Source: JBBPZA01 sp038330095
GTDB lineage: Bacteria > Actinomycetota > Thermoleophilia > Solirubrobacterales > Solirubrobacteraceae
Assembly (NCBI GenBank): GCA_038330095.1
Contig: JBBQNQ010000004.1
Span: 1-64,000 of the forward strand
Length of the DNA stretch: 64,000 bases
Direction: 5' to 3'
Part shown: positions 8,106 to 15,921 of the stretch, one piece after another
Layout: every line of letters begins with the position of its first letter
How positions within the stretch are numbered: the stretch's first letter is position 1
The notes under the pieces: model-generated
Database searches by the model: none
Told to the model about the DNA's origin: nothing
Seen by the model: only the letters and a program-made list of their open reading frames with translations
Made by a program: the position numbers and the translations under genes

Positions 8106-8495
8106 GTGCCGAATTGGCTGGTCATCATCCTCGTGGTGTTCGCCGCGCTGGCGTTGGCGCTCGCGCTGGGGGGCGGCATCGTCGTGAGCCGCCGCCGGCA
8201 CCGTGAGGAGCCCGCCTTCGAGGCCAGCCTCGCAGAGGCCAACCGCGCGCTTGCCGCGGCGCACGCACAGGACAACGGCTGGGAGCCGGCCGCGCTGCGC
8301 GAAGCGGCCCGCCTTGCCTTCGAGGACGAACGGCCCGACGAGAGCATTCGCGCGATGTCCCTCGTGCAGGTGGTGGACCTACCAGGCATCCAGGAGGATG
8401 AGGCGGTGTTCCGCGTGGTTACTGATGACGGCGCGGTCCATCACCTCACGCTCGGCCGCACCGAGCACGGCTGGCGCCCGGATCGCCTGACCTGA
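8106..8495 (+). CDS. Small membrane-anchored protein of unknown function
   Basis: 129 residues starting at GTG 8106. One N-terminal transmembrane helix (about residues 4-27, Val/Ala/Leu-rich) is followed by a basic SRRRHR stretch, giving an N-out, cytoplasmic C-terminal orientation by the positive-inside rule. The soluble part has an acidic helix and a C-terminal beta-rich piece (EAVFRVVTDDGAVHHLTLGR) that may be a small sheet. I do not recognise the family. A short inverted repeat CTGAGG-7-CCTCAG over the stop codon (8492-8510) could end transcription. Confidence 0.65.
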   Translation: MPNWLVIILVVFAALALALALGGGIVVSRRRHREEPAFEASLAEANRALAAAHAQDNGWEPAALREAARLAFEDERPDESIRAMSLVQVVDLPGIQEDEAVFRVVTDDGAVHHLTLGRTEHGWRPDRLT

Positions 8496-8517
8496 GGGAT
8501 CAGACCTCAGCGCCCAG

Positions 8518-8543
8518 CCGAACGGCGTCGGGCGAGGGAGAGG
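8518..8543 (+). repeat. Copy of dispersed intergenic repeat (AACGGCGTCGGG core)
   Basis: CCGAACGGCGTCGGGCGAGG and the following GAGAGG share a core with intergenic copies at 18161, 26071 (reverse), 31935, 58160 and 58214-58248 (reverse). This copy is short, without the 45-nt hairpin seen in the two longest elements. Confidence 0.6.
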
Positions 8544-8580
8544 CGGGTATTGGGTGTCCACCTGGTTGCCCGTTGGGGTA

Positions 8581-8592
8581 CTAACCGGTTAG
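8581..8592. promoter_or_regulatory. Perfect 12-bp palindrome upstream of a membrane-protein gene
   Basis: CTAACCGGTTAG is a perfect palindrome flanked by GGGGTA and GGGTAT, ending 25 bp before the GTG start at 8618. Placement and symmetry suggest a protein-binding site for a dimeric regulator, but no regulator is identified and the function is inferred only from position. Confidence 0.3.
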
Positions 8593-8617
8593 GGGTATCC
8601 ACCGGAGGGAGATCGAA

Positions 8618-8977
8618 GTGCTTCTGCTCGCCCGTCTAGTCAGGCTCGTCACCACGATCGTCGTGGCGATCATCGTCGCCGGCATCTTGCTCTTCGTGCT
8701 CGACGCCAATGCGTCCAACACGATCGTCAGCAACATCAACGACGCGGCCAAGTGGCTCGTCGGGCCGTTCAAGAACGTCTTCTCGCTCGACAACGCGAAG
8801 ACCAACCTGGCCGTCAACTGGGGCCTGGCCGCTCTGGTCTACGCGATCGTCGGCGGGCTCATCGCCTCGCTGCTCGCGCGCGTCGGCCTGGCCGCCGCGG
8901 ACTCCGGCGGGCCCGGCCGCGGCCGCGGCCGGGGGCGCTGGCGTCGCCGGCGCGCGTCCGACGACCCGGCGGCTTAG
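8618..8977 (+). CDS. Two-helix membrane protein of unknown function with basic tail
   Basis: 119 residues from GTG 8618, with GGGAG ten bases upstream. Helix 1 spans about residues 9-30 (VTTIVVAIIVAGILLFVLD). A loop with NTIVSNINDAAKWLVGPFKNV follows, then helix 2 at about residues 68-90 (LAALVYAIVGGLIASLLARV). The tail is Gly/Arg-rich (RGRGRGRWRRRR). It resembles small actinobacterial membrane proteins of unknown role. The arginine tail would lie in the cytoplasm and might bind anionic lipid or nucleic acid; that is inference. Confidence 0.7.
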   Translation: MLLLARLVRLVTTIVVAIIVAGILLFVLDANASNTIVSNINDAAKWLVGPFKNVFSLDNAKTNLAVNWGLAALVYAIVGGLIASLLARVGLAAADSGGPGRGRGRGRWRRRRASDDPAA

Positions 8978-9069
8978 TAGCCCCGAAAGGCATCGACGAG
9001 CGAGAAGGGGGTCGGGCTTCGGGGGGTGGGGCGATTCCGGTCGCTATGTGACCGTTGTTCGACCCACCC

Positions 9070-9921
9070 CTAGGGCAATTCGCGCTTGGTCCAGTCGGCC
9101 TTCGACCATGGGGTCTGCGGTCGCTCCTGGGCCTCGCCGTCGACCGTGACGTTGACGCGCTCGTCGAAGAAGGCGATGCGCCCGGCGATGGGTGACACCT
9201 CGTTCAGCGGGTCGGGGTAAGTCCAGGCGAGGACGTCCTCCACCTGCCCGTCGGCCTCGACGGCGAAGTAGGAGGCGGTCCCCTTGTAGGGGCACAGGCT
9301 CGAGAAGTCGACTGAGCTGAGCGCGGCGGCGTCGACGTCGTCGGGCGGCAGGTACCACCGCGGGGGCAGTCCCGACTCGAAGAGCACGAGCGAACGCGTG
9401 CTATCGGCGAGCTGGTGGCCGTGGACCGACACCTGCACCCGCCGACTGGTTTGCCGGACGTCCACGCGGTGGTAGGGATCGCGAGGGTGGCCCTTCACCA
9501 GCTCGTCCTCCTCCAGCCACTCGTCGAGAGCGTTCCAGTAGAAGGACACGTAGCCGGCGAGCGGGGGCGCGCCGTCGATCGGCTCGGGATAGGTCCAGGC
9601 CGCATTCTCGGACAGGCGGTCGCCGACGCGCACCGAGAAGTAGGACGCGTCGCCCTTGATCGGGCAGTGCGTGTGGCGCTCGCCGGCTTCGAGCAGGTCT
9701 TGCCGCACGTCCTCGATCGGGAAGTACCAGCGCAGCATCGTTCCCGTCTCGTGCATCAGCTTGACCCGCCGGCTGTCCACGACGACCTCGCCGGCGAGCT
9801 TCCCGCGCACCCACCGCGGCGAGTCCTCCCACCAGAGCACCCGCCCGTCGACGGATACGGCCCCATTGAACTCTCCACGCGGTGCCTGACCGAAGGGCCC
9901 GGTCCCAAGTGTCAGCGACAT
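9070..9921 (-). CDS. Tandem DUF427 domain protein
   Basis: A 283-residue cytosolic protein built from two copies of the DUF427 fold (about residues 20-135 and 150-265). The same landmarks recur: LMHETGTMLRWYFPIEDV / LVLFESGLPPRWYLPPDDV, then CPIKGDASYFSV / CPYKGTASYFAV, then AAWTYPEPI / LAWTYPDPL, then a closing strand. DUF427 proteins have a barrel-like fold of unsettled function. ATG 9921 has GGGAAGGGAG just upstream, a good ribosome-binding site. It lies immediately downstream of tRNA-Thr on the same strand, with 29 bp between. Confidence 0.88.
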   Translation of the reverse strand: MSLTLGTGPFGQAPRGEFNGAVSVDGRVLWWEDSPRWVRGKLAGEVVVDSRRVKLMHETGTMLRWYFPIEDVRQDLLEAGERHTHCPIKGDASYFSVRVGDRLSENAAWTYPEPIDGAPPLAGYVSFYWNALDEWLEEDELVKGHPRDPYHRVDVRQTSRRVQVSVHGHQLADSTRSLVLFESGLPPRWYLPPDDVDAAALSSVDFSSLCPYKGTASYFAVEADGQVEDVLAWTYPDPLNEVSPIAGRIAFFDERVNVTVDGEAQERPQTPWSKADWTKRELP

Positions 9922-9950
9922 CCGAACTCCCTTCCCGGTTACCGAACCAG

Positions 9951-10023
9951 AGCCCGCCCTCGGAGTCGAACCGAGAACCTCAGCTTTACAAGAGCTGTGC
10001 TCTGCCAGTTGAGCTAGGCGGGC
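9951..10023 (-). tRNA. tRNA-Thr (anticodon TGT)
   Basis: Reading the reverse strand gives a full 73-nt cloverleaf: acceptor GCCCGCC/GGCGGGC, D-stem GCTC/GAGC with loop AACTGGCA, anticodon stem CAGCT/AGCTG with loop CTTGTAA (anticodon TGT, reads ACA), five-base variable loop AGGTT, and T-stem CTCGG/CCGAG with loop TTCGACT. The discriminator base is T. CCA is not encoded. All stems pair perfectly. Confidence 0.97.
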
Positions 10024-10065
10024 AGCCTCATCGAGAGTACTCTCGCGGCCGAGGAGCAAGGAGCG

Positions 10066-11706
10066 ATGAGTCAGTCCTACGCCCACGGCGCCTCGGACGC
10101 CCCGCTGCTCGGCGAGACCGTCGGCGCCCGCCTGGAGCGGACCGCGGCGCGGCTTGGAGACGCGCAGGCGCTGGTGGCTTGCCATCAGGGCATCCGGTGG
10201 ACCTACGCCGAGCTGAACGCTCGCGTGGACCGGGTCGCCCGTGCATTGCTGGCCGCGGGACTGGAGCGCGGCGACCGGCTCGGGATCTGGAGCGCCAACC
10301 GCGCCGAGTGGGTGCTGGTCCAGTACGCGACGGCGAAGGCCGGCGTCGTGCTGGTCAACGTCAACCCCGCCTACCGGACCTCCGAGCTCGCCTACGCCCT
10401 GCGCCAGTCGGGTTGCCGGATGCTCGTCAGCGCGCCGGAGTTCAAGGGCTCTGACTACGCGGCGATGGTGAAGGAGGTTCGCGGCGAGTTGCCCGCGCTC
10501 GAGCGCGTGGTCTTCCTCGACACGGCCGACTGGGACGAGCTGCTGGCCGGTGCCGAAGCGGTGGACGACGCCACGCTGGACGAGCGCGCGGCGTCGCTGC
10601 AGTTCGATGACCCGATCAACATCCAGTACACGAGCGGGACGACAGGCTTTCCCAAGGGCGCGACGCTCAGCCACCACAACATCCTCAACAATGGCTTCTT
10701 CACCGGCGAGGCGTGCCGCTACACCGAGGCCGACCGCGTCTGCATCCCCGTGCCGCTGTACCACTGCTTCGGGATGGTGCTCGGCAACCTCGCCTGCACC
10801 ACGCACGGCGCGTGCATGGTCTACCCGGAGGCCGCGTTCGAGCCGCGCGCCTGCCTGGAGGCGGTTCAGGCCGAGGGCTGCACGAGCCTGTACGGCGTCC
10901 CGACTATGTTCATCGCCGAGCTCGCCCTGCCCGAGTTCGGCGACTACGACCTCTCGAGCCTGCGCACCGGGATCATGGCGGGCTCGCCTTGCCCGGTGGA
11001 GGTGATGCGACGCGTGGTCTCCGAGATGCACATGGACCAGGTGACCATCTGCTACGGGATGACCGAGACCTCGCCGGTCTCGACTCAAACGACCCACGAC
11101 GACCCGCTCGAGCGACGGGTGGGCACCGTGGGCCGCGTTCATCCGCACGTCGAGGTGAAGGTGGTCGACGCGTCCCATGGGCGCGTCGTCGCCCACGGCG
11201 ACCCCGGCGAGCTGTGCACCCGCGGCTACTCGGTCATGGTCGGCTACTGGGACGACCCCGAGCGCACGGACGAGGCGATCGACAGCGCGGGCTGGATGCA
11301 CACCGGCGATCTCGCGACGATGGACGAGGAGGGCTACGTCAAAATCGTCGGCCGCATCAAGGACATGATCATCCGGGGTGGCGAGAACGTCTACCCGCGC
11401 GAGATCGAGGAGTTCCTCTACACCCATCCCGACGTCGCCGACGCGCAGGTCTTCGGGGTGCCGGACGAGCGCTACGGCGAGGAGATCGCGGCCTGGGTGC
11501 AGCCGCGCGAGGGCGCGACGGTCGACGCCGACGCGCTGCGCGAGTTCTGCCGTGGACGCATCGCCCACTACAAGGTGCCGCGGCACGTCAAGGTCGTCGA
11601 GGGCTTCCCGATGACCGTCACCGGCAAGGTGCAGAAGTTCAGGATGCGCGACCAGGCGATCGAGGAGCTCGGGCTGCGAGAGGCGGAGGCGGTCGGTACG
11701 GCGTAG
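10066..11706 (+). CDS. Acyl-CoA synthetase (AMP-forming), FadD-type
   Basis: Activates a carboxylic acid, probably a medium- or long-chain fatty acid, to its CoA thioester through an acyl-adenylate. The 546 residues carry the adenylate-forming signatures: YTSGTTGFPKGATLSH near 185, YGMTETSPVS near 328, TGDLATMDEEGYVKIVGR near 408, RGGENVYPREIEEFL near 438 and the catalytic-lysine motif TGKVQKFRM near 528. The layout resembles AcsF2-like acyl-CoA synthetases. The start at ATG 10066 has AAGGAG seven bases upstream. It is transcribed away from tRNA-Thr and may feed the beta-oxidation genes at 24-26 kb, although not in one operon. Confidence 0.92.
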   Translation: MSQSYAHGASDAPLLGETVGARLERTAARLGDAQALVACHQGIRWTYAELNARVDRVARALLAAGLERGDRLGIWSANRAEWVLVQYATAKAGVVLVNVNPAYRTSELAYALRQSGCRMLVSAPEFKGSDYAAMVKEVRGELPALERVVFLDTADWDELLAGAEAVDDATLDERAASLQFDDPINIQYTSGTTGFPKGATLSHHNILNNGFFTGEACRYTEADRVCIPVPLYHCFGMVLGNLACTTHGACMVYPEAAFEPRACLEAVQAEGCTSLYGVPTMFIAELALPEFGDYDLSSLRTGIMAGSPCPVEVMRRVVSEMHMDQVTICYGMTETSPVSTQTTHDDPLERRVGTVGRVHPHVEVKVVDASHGRVVAHGDPGELCTRGYSVMVGYWDDPERTDEAIDSAGWMHTGDLATMDEEGYVKIVGRIKDMIIRGGENVYPREIEEFLYTHPDVADAQVFGVPDERYGEEIAAWVQPREGATVDADALREFCRGRIAHYKVPRHVKVVEGFPMTVTGKVQKFRMRDQAIEELGLREAEAVGTA

Positions 11707-11785
11707 CGTGGGCTGAGCGGCGCCGGCGGGCGTGGCTGCTGGAGGTTGCTGGAGCGCGAGAGCGGCGCCTAGCCGCCCAGGGCTC

Positions 11786-12727
11786 TCACTGCGCGAGCCG
11801 CTCGCGCCACCACGCCACCATGTCGCGCAGCGTGTCGCCCAGCGCGACCTGCGGCCGCCAGCCCGTCGCGTCCTGCAGGCGGGCGGGGTCGCCGCGAACG
11901 TCCATGACGTCGTGCGGGCGCACCAGTCGCTGGTCCACGACGTGCTCGATCTCGTCCCCGGTCACCTCGCCGAGCAGCGCGATGGCATCGGCGATCGACA
12001 CCGAGCGCCCCGAGCAGACGTTGTAGGCGCCCGGGGGCGCGGCCTGCGCCAGCAGCCGGTAGGCGCGCACCACGTCGCGCACGTCGGTGTAGTCACGCCG
12101 CGACTCCGGGTTGCCGCTGACGATGCGGGACGGGCGCTCGCCGCCCAGCTGCGCCTGCGCGAGCTGGCGCGCGAACGAGGTGAGCGCGTAGTTGGGCGCG
12201 TTTCCCGGCCCCGCGTGATTGAAGGCGCGCACGCGCACGACGTGGAGCGCGTGCGCGTCCACGTAGAGCCCGGCGAGCAGGTCGGCCGCCGCCTTGGAGA
12301 CGGCGTAGGGGTTCTGGGGACGCAGTGGGGCGTCCTCGGAGACGGGCAGCCGCGCCGGCGGGCCGTAGATCTCGCCGCTGCCGACCACCACCACGCGCGC
12401 CTCGGGCGCTTCGTGACGGACGGCCTCGAGCACGTTCAGGGTGGTCGTGACGTTCTCGCGCAGGGTCGCGCCCGGGTCCTCCCAGGAGGCGGGCACGAAG
12501 GCCTGCGCGGCAAGGTGGAAGACGCGCTCGGGCGCTGCCTCGCGGACGACGTCGAGCGCGGCGTCGGCATCCAGCAGGTCGGCCACCATCCAGGTCGCCT
12601 CCCCCGCGCTCGTTCCGTCCCCAGCCGAGCGCGCGAGCGCCACCACCTCGTCGCCCGCCGCCAGGCAGGCGTCCACCAGATGACGCCCCGCGAAGCCCCG
12701 TGCGCCTGTGACCAGGGCGCGGGTCAG
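11786..12727 (-). CDS. NAD-dependent epimerase/dehydratase (GDP-mannose 4,6-dehydratase-like SDR)
   Basis: A 313-residue extended short-chain dehydrogenase acting on a nucleotide sugar. It has the Rossmann motif VTGARGFAGRH at the N-terminus, VFHLAAQAFV near 72, the catalytic SGEIYG (Ser) and YAVSK (Tyr, Lys) near 145, and RRDYTDVRDVVRA near 215. It resembles GDP-mannose dehydratase/Rmd reductase relatives. There is no ATG, GTG or TTG close upstream of the Rossmann motif. CTG 12727 overlaps the previous gene's TGA as CTGA and places the motif at residue 6, so a CTG start by translational coupling is proposed. It probably supplies a deoxysugar for cell-surface glycans. Confidence 0.85.
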   Translation of the reverse strand: MTRALVTGARGFAGRHLVDACLAAGDEVVALARSAGDGTSAGEATWMVADLLDADAALDVVREAAPERVFHLAAQAFVPASWEDPGATLRENVTTTLNVLEAVRHEAPEARVVVVGSGEIYGPPARLPVSEDAPLRPQNPYAVSKAAADLLAGLYVDAHALHVVRVRAFNHAGPGNAPNYALTSFARQLAQAQLGGERPSRIVSGNPESRRDYTDVRDVVRAYRLLAQAAPPGAYNVCSGRSVSIADAIALLGEVTGDEIEHVVDQRLVRPHDVMDVRGDPARLQDATGWRPQVALGDTLRDMVAWWRERLAQ

Positions 12728-13260
12728 GACACGCGCGCGGACACTGCCTGCTCGAGGTCGCCGTGCCCGTTGGAGGACACGACGTCCGCGGAGGGGAGGG
12801 GTGGCTCGTACTCGGAGGCGTTGAGCCGCCGCTCGAGCTCGCCCAGCATGACTCCGAAGAGCAGGTGGCGCCATGCCGCCTGCGCGAATGCGCGGCGGTT
12901 GCCGCTCAGGCGCGGGAGCTCGTCGCGCGCCGGGTGAACGCGATCGGTCAGGCGGGTGAGGGGCCAGAGCCCCACGTGCTCCACCAGACCGGCTGCCGGT
13001 CCGCGCGCCCACGCCGGCAAGGGCAGCAGCGGTGCCGCGTTCGCGTAGGCGGCTCCGAACGCGGCTCCGTTGAGGGCGTGCAGCCAGAGGCCGACGGGGA
13101 GCCACGCAGGCCTGCGGGTCACTGCCTTGCCGAGCAGCTCGACGTCGTCGTAGCGGCTTGCGAACGCCCGCTTGTCCAGCGGCTGCTGCGCCGCCCAGAC
13201 TGCGGCGGCGGCTGCTCCCGCCAGGGCGCCACGGACGGTGCGATCGCGGTCGAAGGCCAT
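12724..13260 (-). CDS. Membrane-associated protein of unknown function
   Basis: 178 residues from ATG 13260. Hydrophobic stretches lie near residues 8-22 (VRGALAGAAAAAVWAAQQP), 48-70 (LPVGLWLHALNGAAFGAAYA), 85-105 and 138-155, consistent with a small integral membrane protein with three or four helices. I do not recognise a functional family. The stop codon overlaps the proposed CTG start of the epimerase, so the two are probably translated together. The role may be in envelope sugar metabolism by association only. Confidence 0.68.
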   Translation of the reverse strand: MAFDRDRTVRGALAGAAAAAVWAAQQPLDKRAFASRYDDVELLGKAVTRRPAWLPVGLWLHALNGAAFGAAYANAAPLLPLPAWARGPAAGLVEHVGLWPLTRLTDRVHPARDELPRLSGNRRAFAQAAWRHLLFGVMLGELERRLNASEYEPPLPSADVVSSNGHGDLEQAVSARVS

Positions 13261-13309
13261 GCGCTGCACCGGACTGTAACGAGCGAGCGGCCACCGGGTA
13301 TTGCCGCAC

Positions 13310-14974
13310 GTGGAGCTGGCATCATGCCATGCGCGAGCGCGCGACCGCGGGGTCAACCCCGTCGTCTACTGGATCGTCCGCGCGCTCATGCAGCCGTTCT
13401 TCCACATCTACTTCCGCATGGTGCGCGTGGGCCGCGAGCACGTGCCCGTCGAGGGGCCGGTGATCTTCGCGGTCAACCACCGCAGTTTCCTCGACCCGTT
13501 CATCATCGGCACACTCGCCCGGCGTCCCGTCTACTACGTGGCCAAGAAGGAGCTGTTCGCCAACCGCCTGCAGGCCTGGTTCCTGAACTCGCTGGGCGCA
13601 TTCCCCCTCGACCGCGGCGCCAGCGACCCGGAGATGCTCGAGACCTCCCGGCGCATCCTCGAGCGGGGCGACGCGCTCGTGATCTTCCCCGAGGGGACGC
13701 GAACGCGACCCGGCTCGCTCGGCAAGCCCAAGCGCGGCGTGGGGCGGCTCGCGCTCGAGTCCGGCGCGCCCGTCGTGCCGGTCGCGCTGATCGGCACCGA
13801 GGCGATCCGGCGCGGCTGGAGGATCCGCCCCCACAAGGTGCGCCTGCGGGTCGGCCGCCCGCTCACCTTCCCGCGCGTCGCGCGACCCTCGCAGCAGCTC
13901 GCCTCCGCGGTGACCGACCGCATCTGGCCGTGCGTGATGCTGCAGTGGGAGTGGCTCGGCGGTCTGCCGCCCCTGCGACGCGCGGCGGTCATAGGCGCCG
14001 GTTCGTGGGGCACGGCGACCGCCGTCATGCTGGCCCGGGCCGGCATCGAGGTCGAGCTGGGCTGTCGCACTGCCGAGCAGGCCGAGGCGCTCGCGCGTAC
14101 GCGAACCAACGAGCGTTACCTGCCTGGGGTGAGCCTGCCCGAAGGCGTGCGCGTGTCGCGCGCCGGCGACCTGGGCCTCGCCGCCCAGGATCTCGTCTGC
14201 TTCGCCGTCCCCTCCCGCGATCTGCCGGCTGCGGTCGCGGCCCACGGAGGCGAGATCCCGTCGCGTGCCGGTGTGCTGGTGCTCGCCAAGGGGCTCGTGC
14301 CGCCGCTCGGCGGCCTGCCCGCCGCCTACGTCGCCGAGCGCACCCGGGCGCGGGCGATCGGCTGCCTCGCAGGTCCCGGCCACGCTGCCGACGCGCTGGC
14401 CAACGGCGCCTCGCTCGTGCTCGCCTCGCTCGATGAGGGCTTCGCGCGCCAGGTCTGCGACACGCTCGCCTCCGCGAGCCTCGACGTCCACCGCACCACC
14501 GACGTGACCGGCGTCGAGCTCGCCGCGTGTGCAAAGAACGTCGCCGCGCTGGCCGCGGCCGCCGCCGCGCCCGTCGGGCCCAACGCCGCGGGCGCGGCCG
14601 CCGGCAAGGTGTTCGCCGAGGTCGACCGCTACGCGCGGGCGCGCGGGGGCCGGCCGGAGACCTTCGCCGGGCTGGCCGGGGCGGGAGATCTCGTCGGAAC
14701 CGTGATCGCGCCGTCCAGCCGCAACCGCCGTGCCGGTGAGCTGCTGGCGCGCGGGATGCCGGGGTCCGACGTAGCCGTCGCTCTCGGGCAGGCCGCCGAG
14801 GCGGTCGACGCCGTCCCCCTGCTGTGCGACCTGCTCGACGGCGCAGGAGTGCCCGGGCCCACCGTGAGCAGCCTCGCGGCGCTCGTCGAGGGCCGCATCG
14901 AGCCCGAGCGCTGGGCCGCCTCGCTCACCGCTCCGGGCGACGTGCGCGCGAGCCGCAAAGCAGCCGCCGCCTGA
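13310..14974 (+). CDS. Fused 1-acylglycerol-3-phosphate acyltransferase and glycerol-3-phosphate dehydrogenase (PlsC-GpsA)
   Basis: One uninterrupted frame of about 554 residues carries two enzymes of phospholipid synthesis. Residues about 15-215 are PlsC-like: NHRSFLD (His57, Asp62), the substrate motif FPEGTRTRPG near 125, and VPVALIGTEAIRRGW. Residues about 225-554 are GpsA-like: NAD loop VIGAGSWGTATAVMLARAG, the catalytic-Lys region AACAKNVAALAA, GLAGAGDLVGT and SRNRRAGELL. GpsA makes glycerol 3-phosphate and PlsC adds the second acyl chain. The start is uncertain: GTG 13310 is chosen, TTG 13301 is possible, and the ATGs at 13324 and 13329 are out of frame. Confidence 0.88.
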   Translation: MELASCHARARDRGVNPVVYWIVRALMQPFFHIYFRMVRVGREHVPVEGPVIFAVNHRSFLDPFIIGTLARRPVYYVAKKELFANRLQAWFLNSLGAFPLDRGASDPEMLETSRRILERGDALVIFPEGTRTRPGSLGKPKRGVGRLALESGAPVVPVALIGTEAIRRGWRIRPHKVRLRVGRPLTFPRVARPSQQLASAVTDRIWPCVMLQWEWLGGLPPLRRAAVIGAGSWGTATAVMLARAGIEVELGCRTAEQAEALARTRTNERYLPGVSLPEGVRVSRAGDLGLAAQDLVCFAVPSRDLPAAVAAHGGEIPSRAGVLVLAKGLVPPLGGLPAAYVAERTRARAIGCLAGPGHAADALANGASLVLASLDEGFARQVCDTLASASLDVHRTTDVTGVELAACAKNVAALAAAAAAPVGPNAAGAAAGKVFAEVDRYARARGGRPETFAGLAGAGDLVGTVIAPSSRNRRAGELLARGMPGSDVAVALGQAAEAVDAVPLLCDLLDGAGVPGPTVSSLAALVEGRIEPERWAASLTAPGDVRASRKAAAA

Positions 14975-15004
14975 GCTGATGCCCTGCGGCGGTAGATTGG
15001 GACG

Positions 15005-15535
15005 GTGCTCCCGGCGATCAGCGACAAGGCGCGGCTCGACGCCGAGTTCTCCGACCTGTACCGCCGTCACCTGCGCGACGTCTACAGCTACGCCTACTAC
15101 CGCGTCGGCAACCACCACGACGCCGAGGACCTCACCGAGCAGACCTTCCTGCAGGCCTACCGCCATTTCGAGCGGGCCCAGCGCGAGTCGGAGGGAAGGC
15201 CGCTGCGACCGTGGCTCATCCGCATCGCCCATAACCTCGCGGCCAACTTCTACCGCGATCGCGCCCGGCGCCCGGAGGCCGCGATAGAGGATGCCGGGAT
15301 CATCAGCGCCCCGCACGACACCGAGTCGCTCGTCGAGGGCCGCGACGAGCTGGCGCGCATCCTCGCGGGCGTGCAGGAGTTGCCCGACGATCGCCGTGAG
15401 GCGCTGATCATGCGCTTCGCGCTCGGCATGGACAACCGCGAGATCGCTCGCGCGATGGGCCGCTCGGACGGGGCGACGAAGGTGCTCATCCACCGGGCGA
15501 TCCGCCAGCTCGAGGGGATCGTGGAGGAGGGATGA
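15005..15535 (+). CDS. ECF-type RNA polymerase sigma factor
   Basis: 176 residues with region 2 (FSDLYRRHLRDVYSYAYYRV, DAEDLTEQTFLQAYRHF, PWLIRIAHNLAANFYRDRAR) and region 4 (LPDDRREALIMRFALGMDNR, EIARAMGRSDGATKVLIHRA), the compact ECF layout. GTG 15005 is the first start. Its TGA overlaps the ATG of the next gene (ATGA 15532-15535), which encodes a short single-helix protein that may restrain it. The family usually answers envelope or oxidative stress, but the signal here cannot be read from sequence. Confidence 0.9.
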   Translation: MLPAISDKARLDAEFSDLYRRHLRDVYSYAYYRVGNHHDAEDLTEQTFLQAYRHFERAQRESEGRPLRPWLIRIAHNLAANFYRDRARRPEAAIEDAGIISAPHDTESLVEGRDELARILAGVQELPDDRREALIMRFALGMDNREIARAMGRSDGATKVLIHRAIRQLEGIVEEG

Positions 15536-15885
15536 CCGAGGCCGCCGACTTCGAGACGCTGGTGCGCCGCGCCCTGGCCCCGGTCGAGCCGCCCGAGGAG
15601 CTCGCCCAACACCTGGAGAACCGGCTGGTGGAGCTCACCGAGCTCGCGGCCGAGGAGCTCGAGAGCTGGGAGCTAAGCGCGATGCGCGACCCGCGCAACT
15701 GGGCTCGGCCCATGGCCGCGGCGGTGGGCGGAACCGCGGCCGCAGCGGCGCTGTTCGTGGTCCAGGCCCGGCGCCGGCGCAATACGCGCCGGCCGCCGCC
15801 GGCCCAGCGCTTCCTCGGCGCCGCCGAGCGCGCGCTTCGCGACGCGGCGCAGGACGCGCTGCGCGCGGTTACGCGCGAACGCTGA
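15532..15885 (+). CDS. Small single-helix protein coupled to the ECF sigma gene
   Basis: 117 residues. An acidic N-terminal helical part (about residues 1-50, TEAADFETLVRRALAPVEPP onward) is followed by one Ala-rich transmembrane helix at about 61-77 (PMAAAVGGTAAAAALFVV) and a basic C-terminal tail (QARRRRNTRRPPPAQR). The soluble N-terminus before a single membrane helix is the topology of anti-sigma factors, but there is no zinc motif HxxxCxxC and no recognised anti-sigma domain. The ATGA overlap with the sigma gene suggests equal synthesis. An anti-sigma role is inference from context. Confidence 0.62.
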   Translation: MTEAADFETLVRRALAPVEPPEELAQHLENRLVELTELAAEELESWELSAMRDPRNWARPMAAAVGGTAAAAALFVVQARRRRNTRRPPPAQRFLGAAERALRDAAQDALRAVTRER

Positions 15886-15921
15886 TCCGGCGCCGCAAAG
15901 GGGCCGTAGGATGCTTGCGGT

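Noticed and set aside
9922..10065. Attachment site or genomic island at tRNA-Thr
   Set aside because: No duplicated tRNA 3' end and no integrase was found in the flanking sequence.
13324..13400. ATG 13324 with GGAG upstream as start of the PlsC-GpsA gene
   Set aside because: It is out of frame with the acyltransferase and gives an Arg/Pro-rich shadow product; GTG 13310 or TTG 13301 is in frame.
13322..15493. 723-codon reverse open frame opposite PlsC-GpsA and the ECF sigma gene
   Set aside because: The forward frame carries all the acyltransferase, dehydrogenase and sigma motifs; the reverse one shows none.
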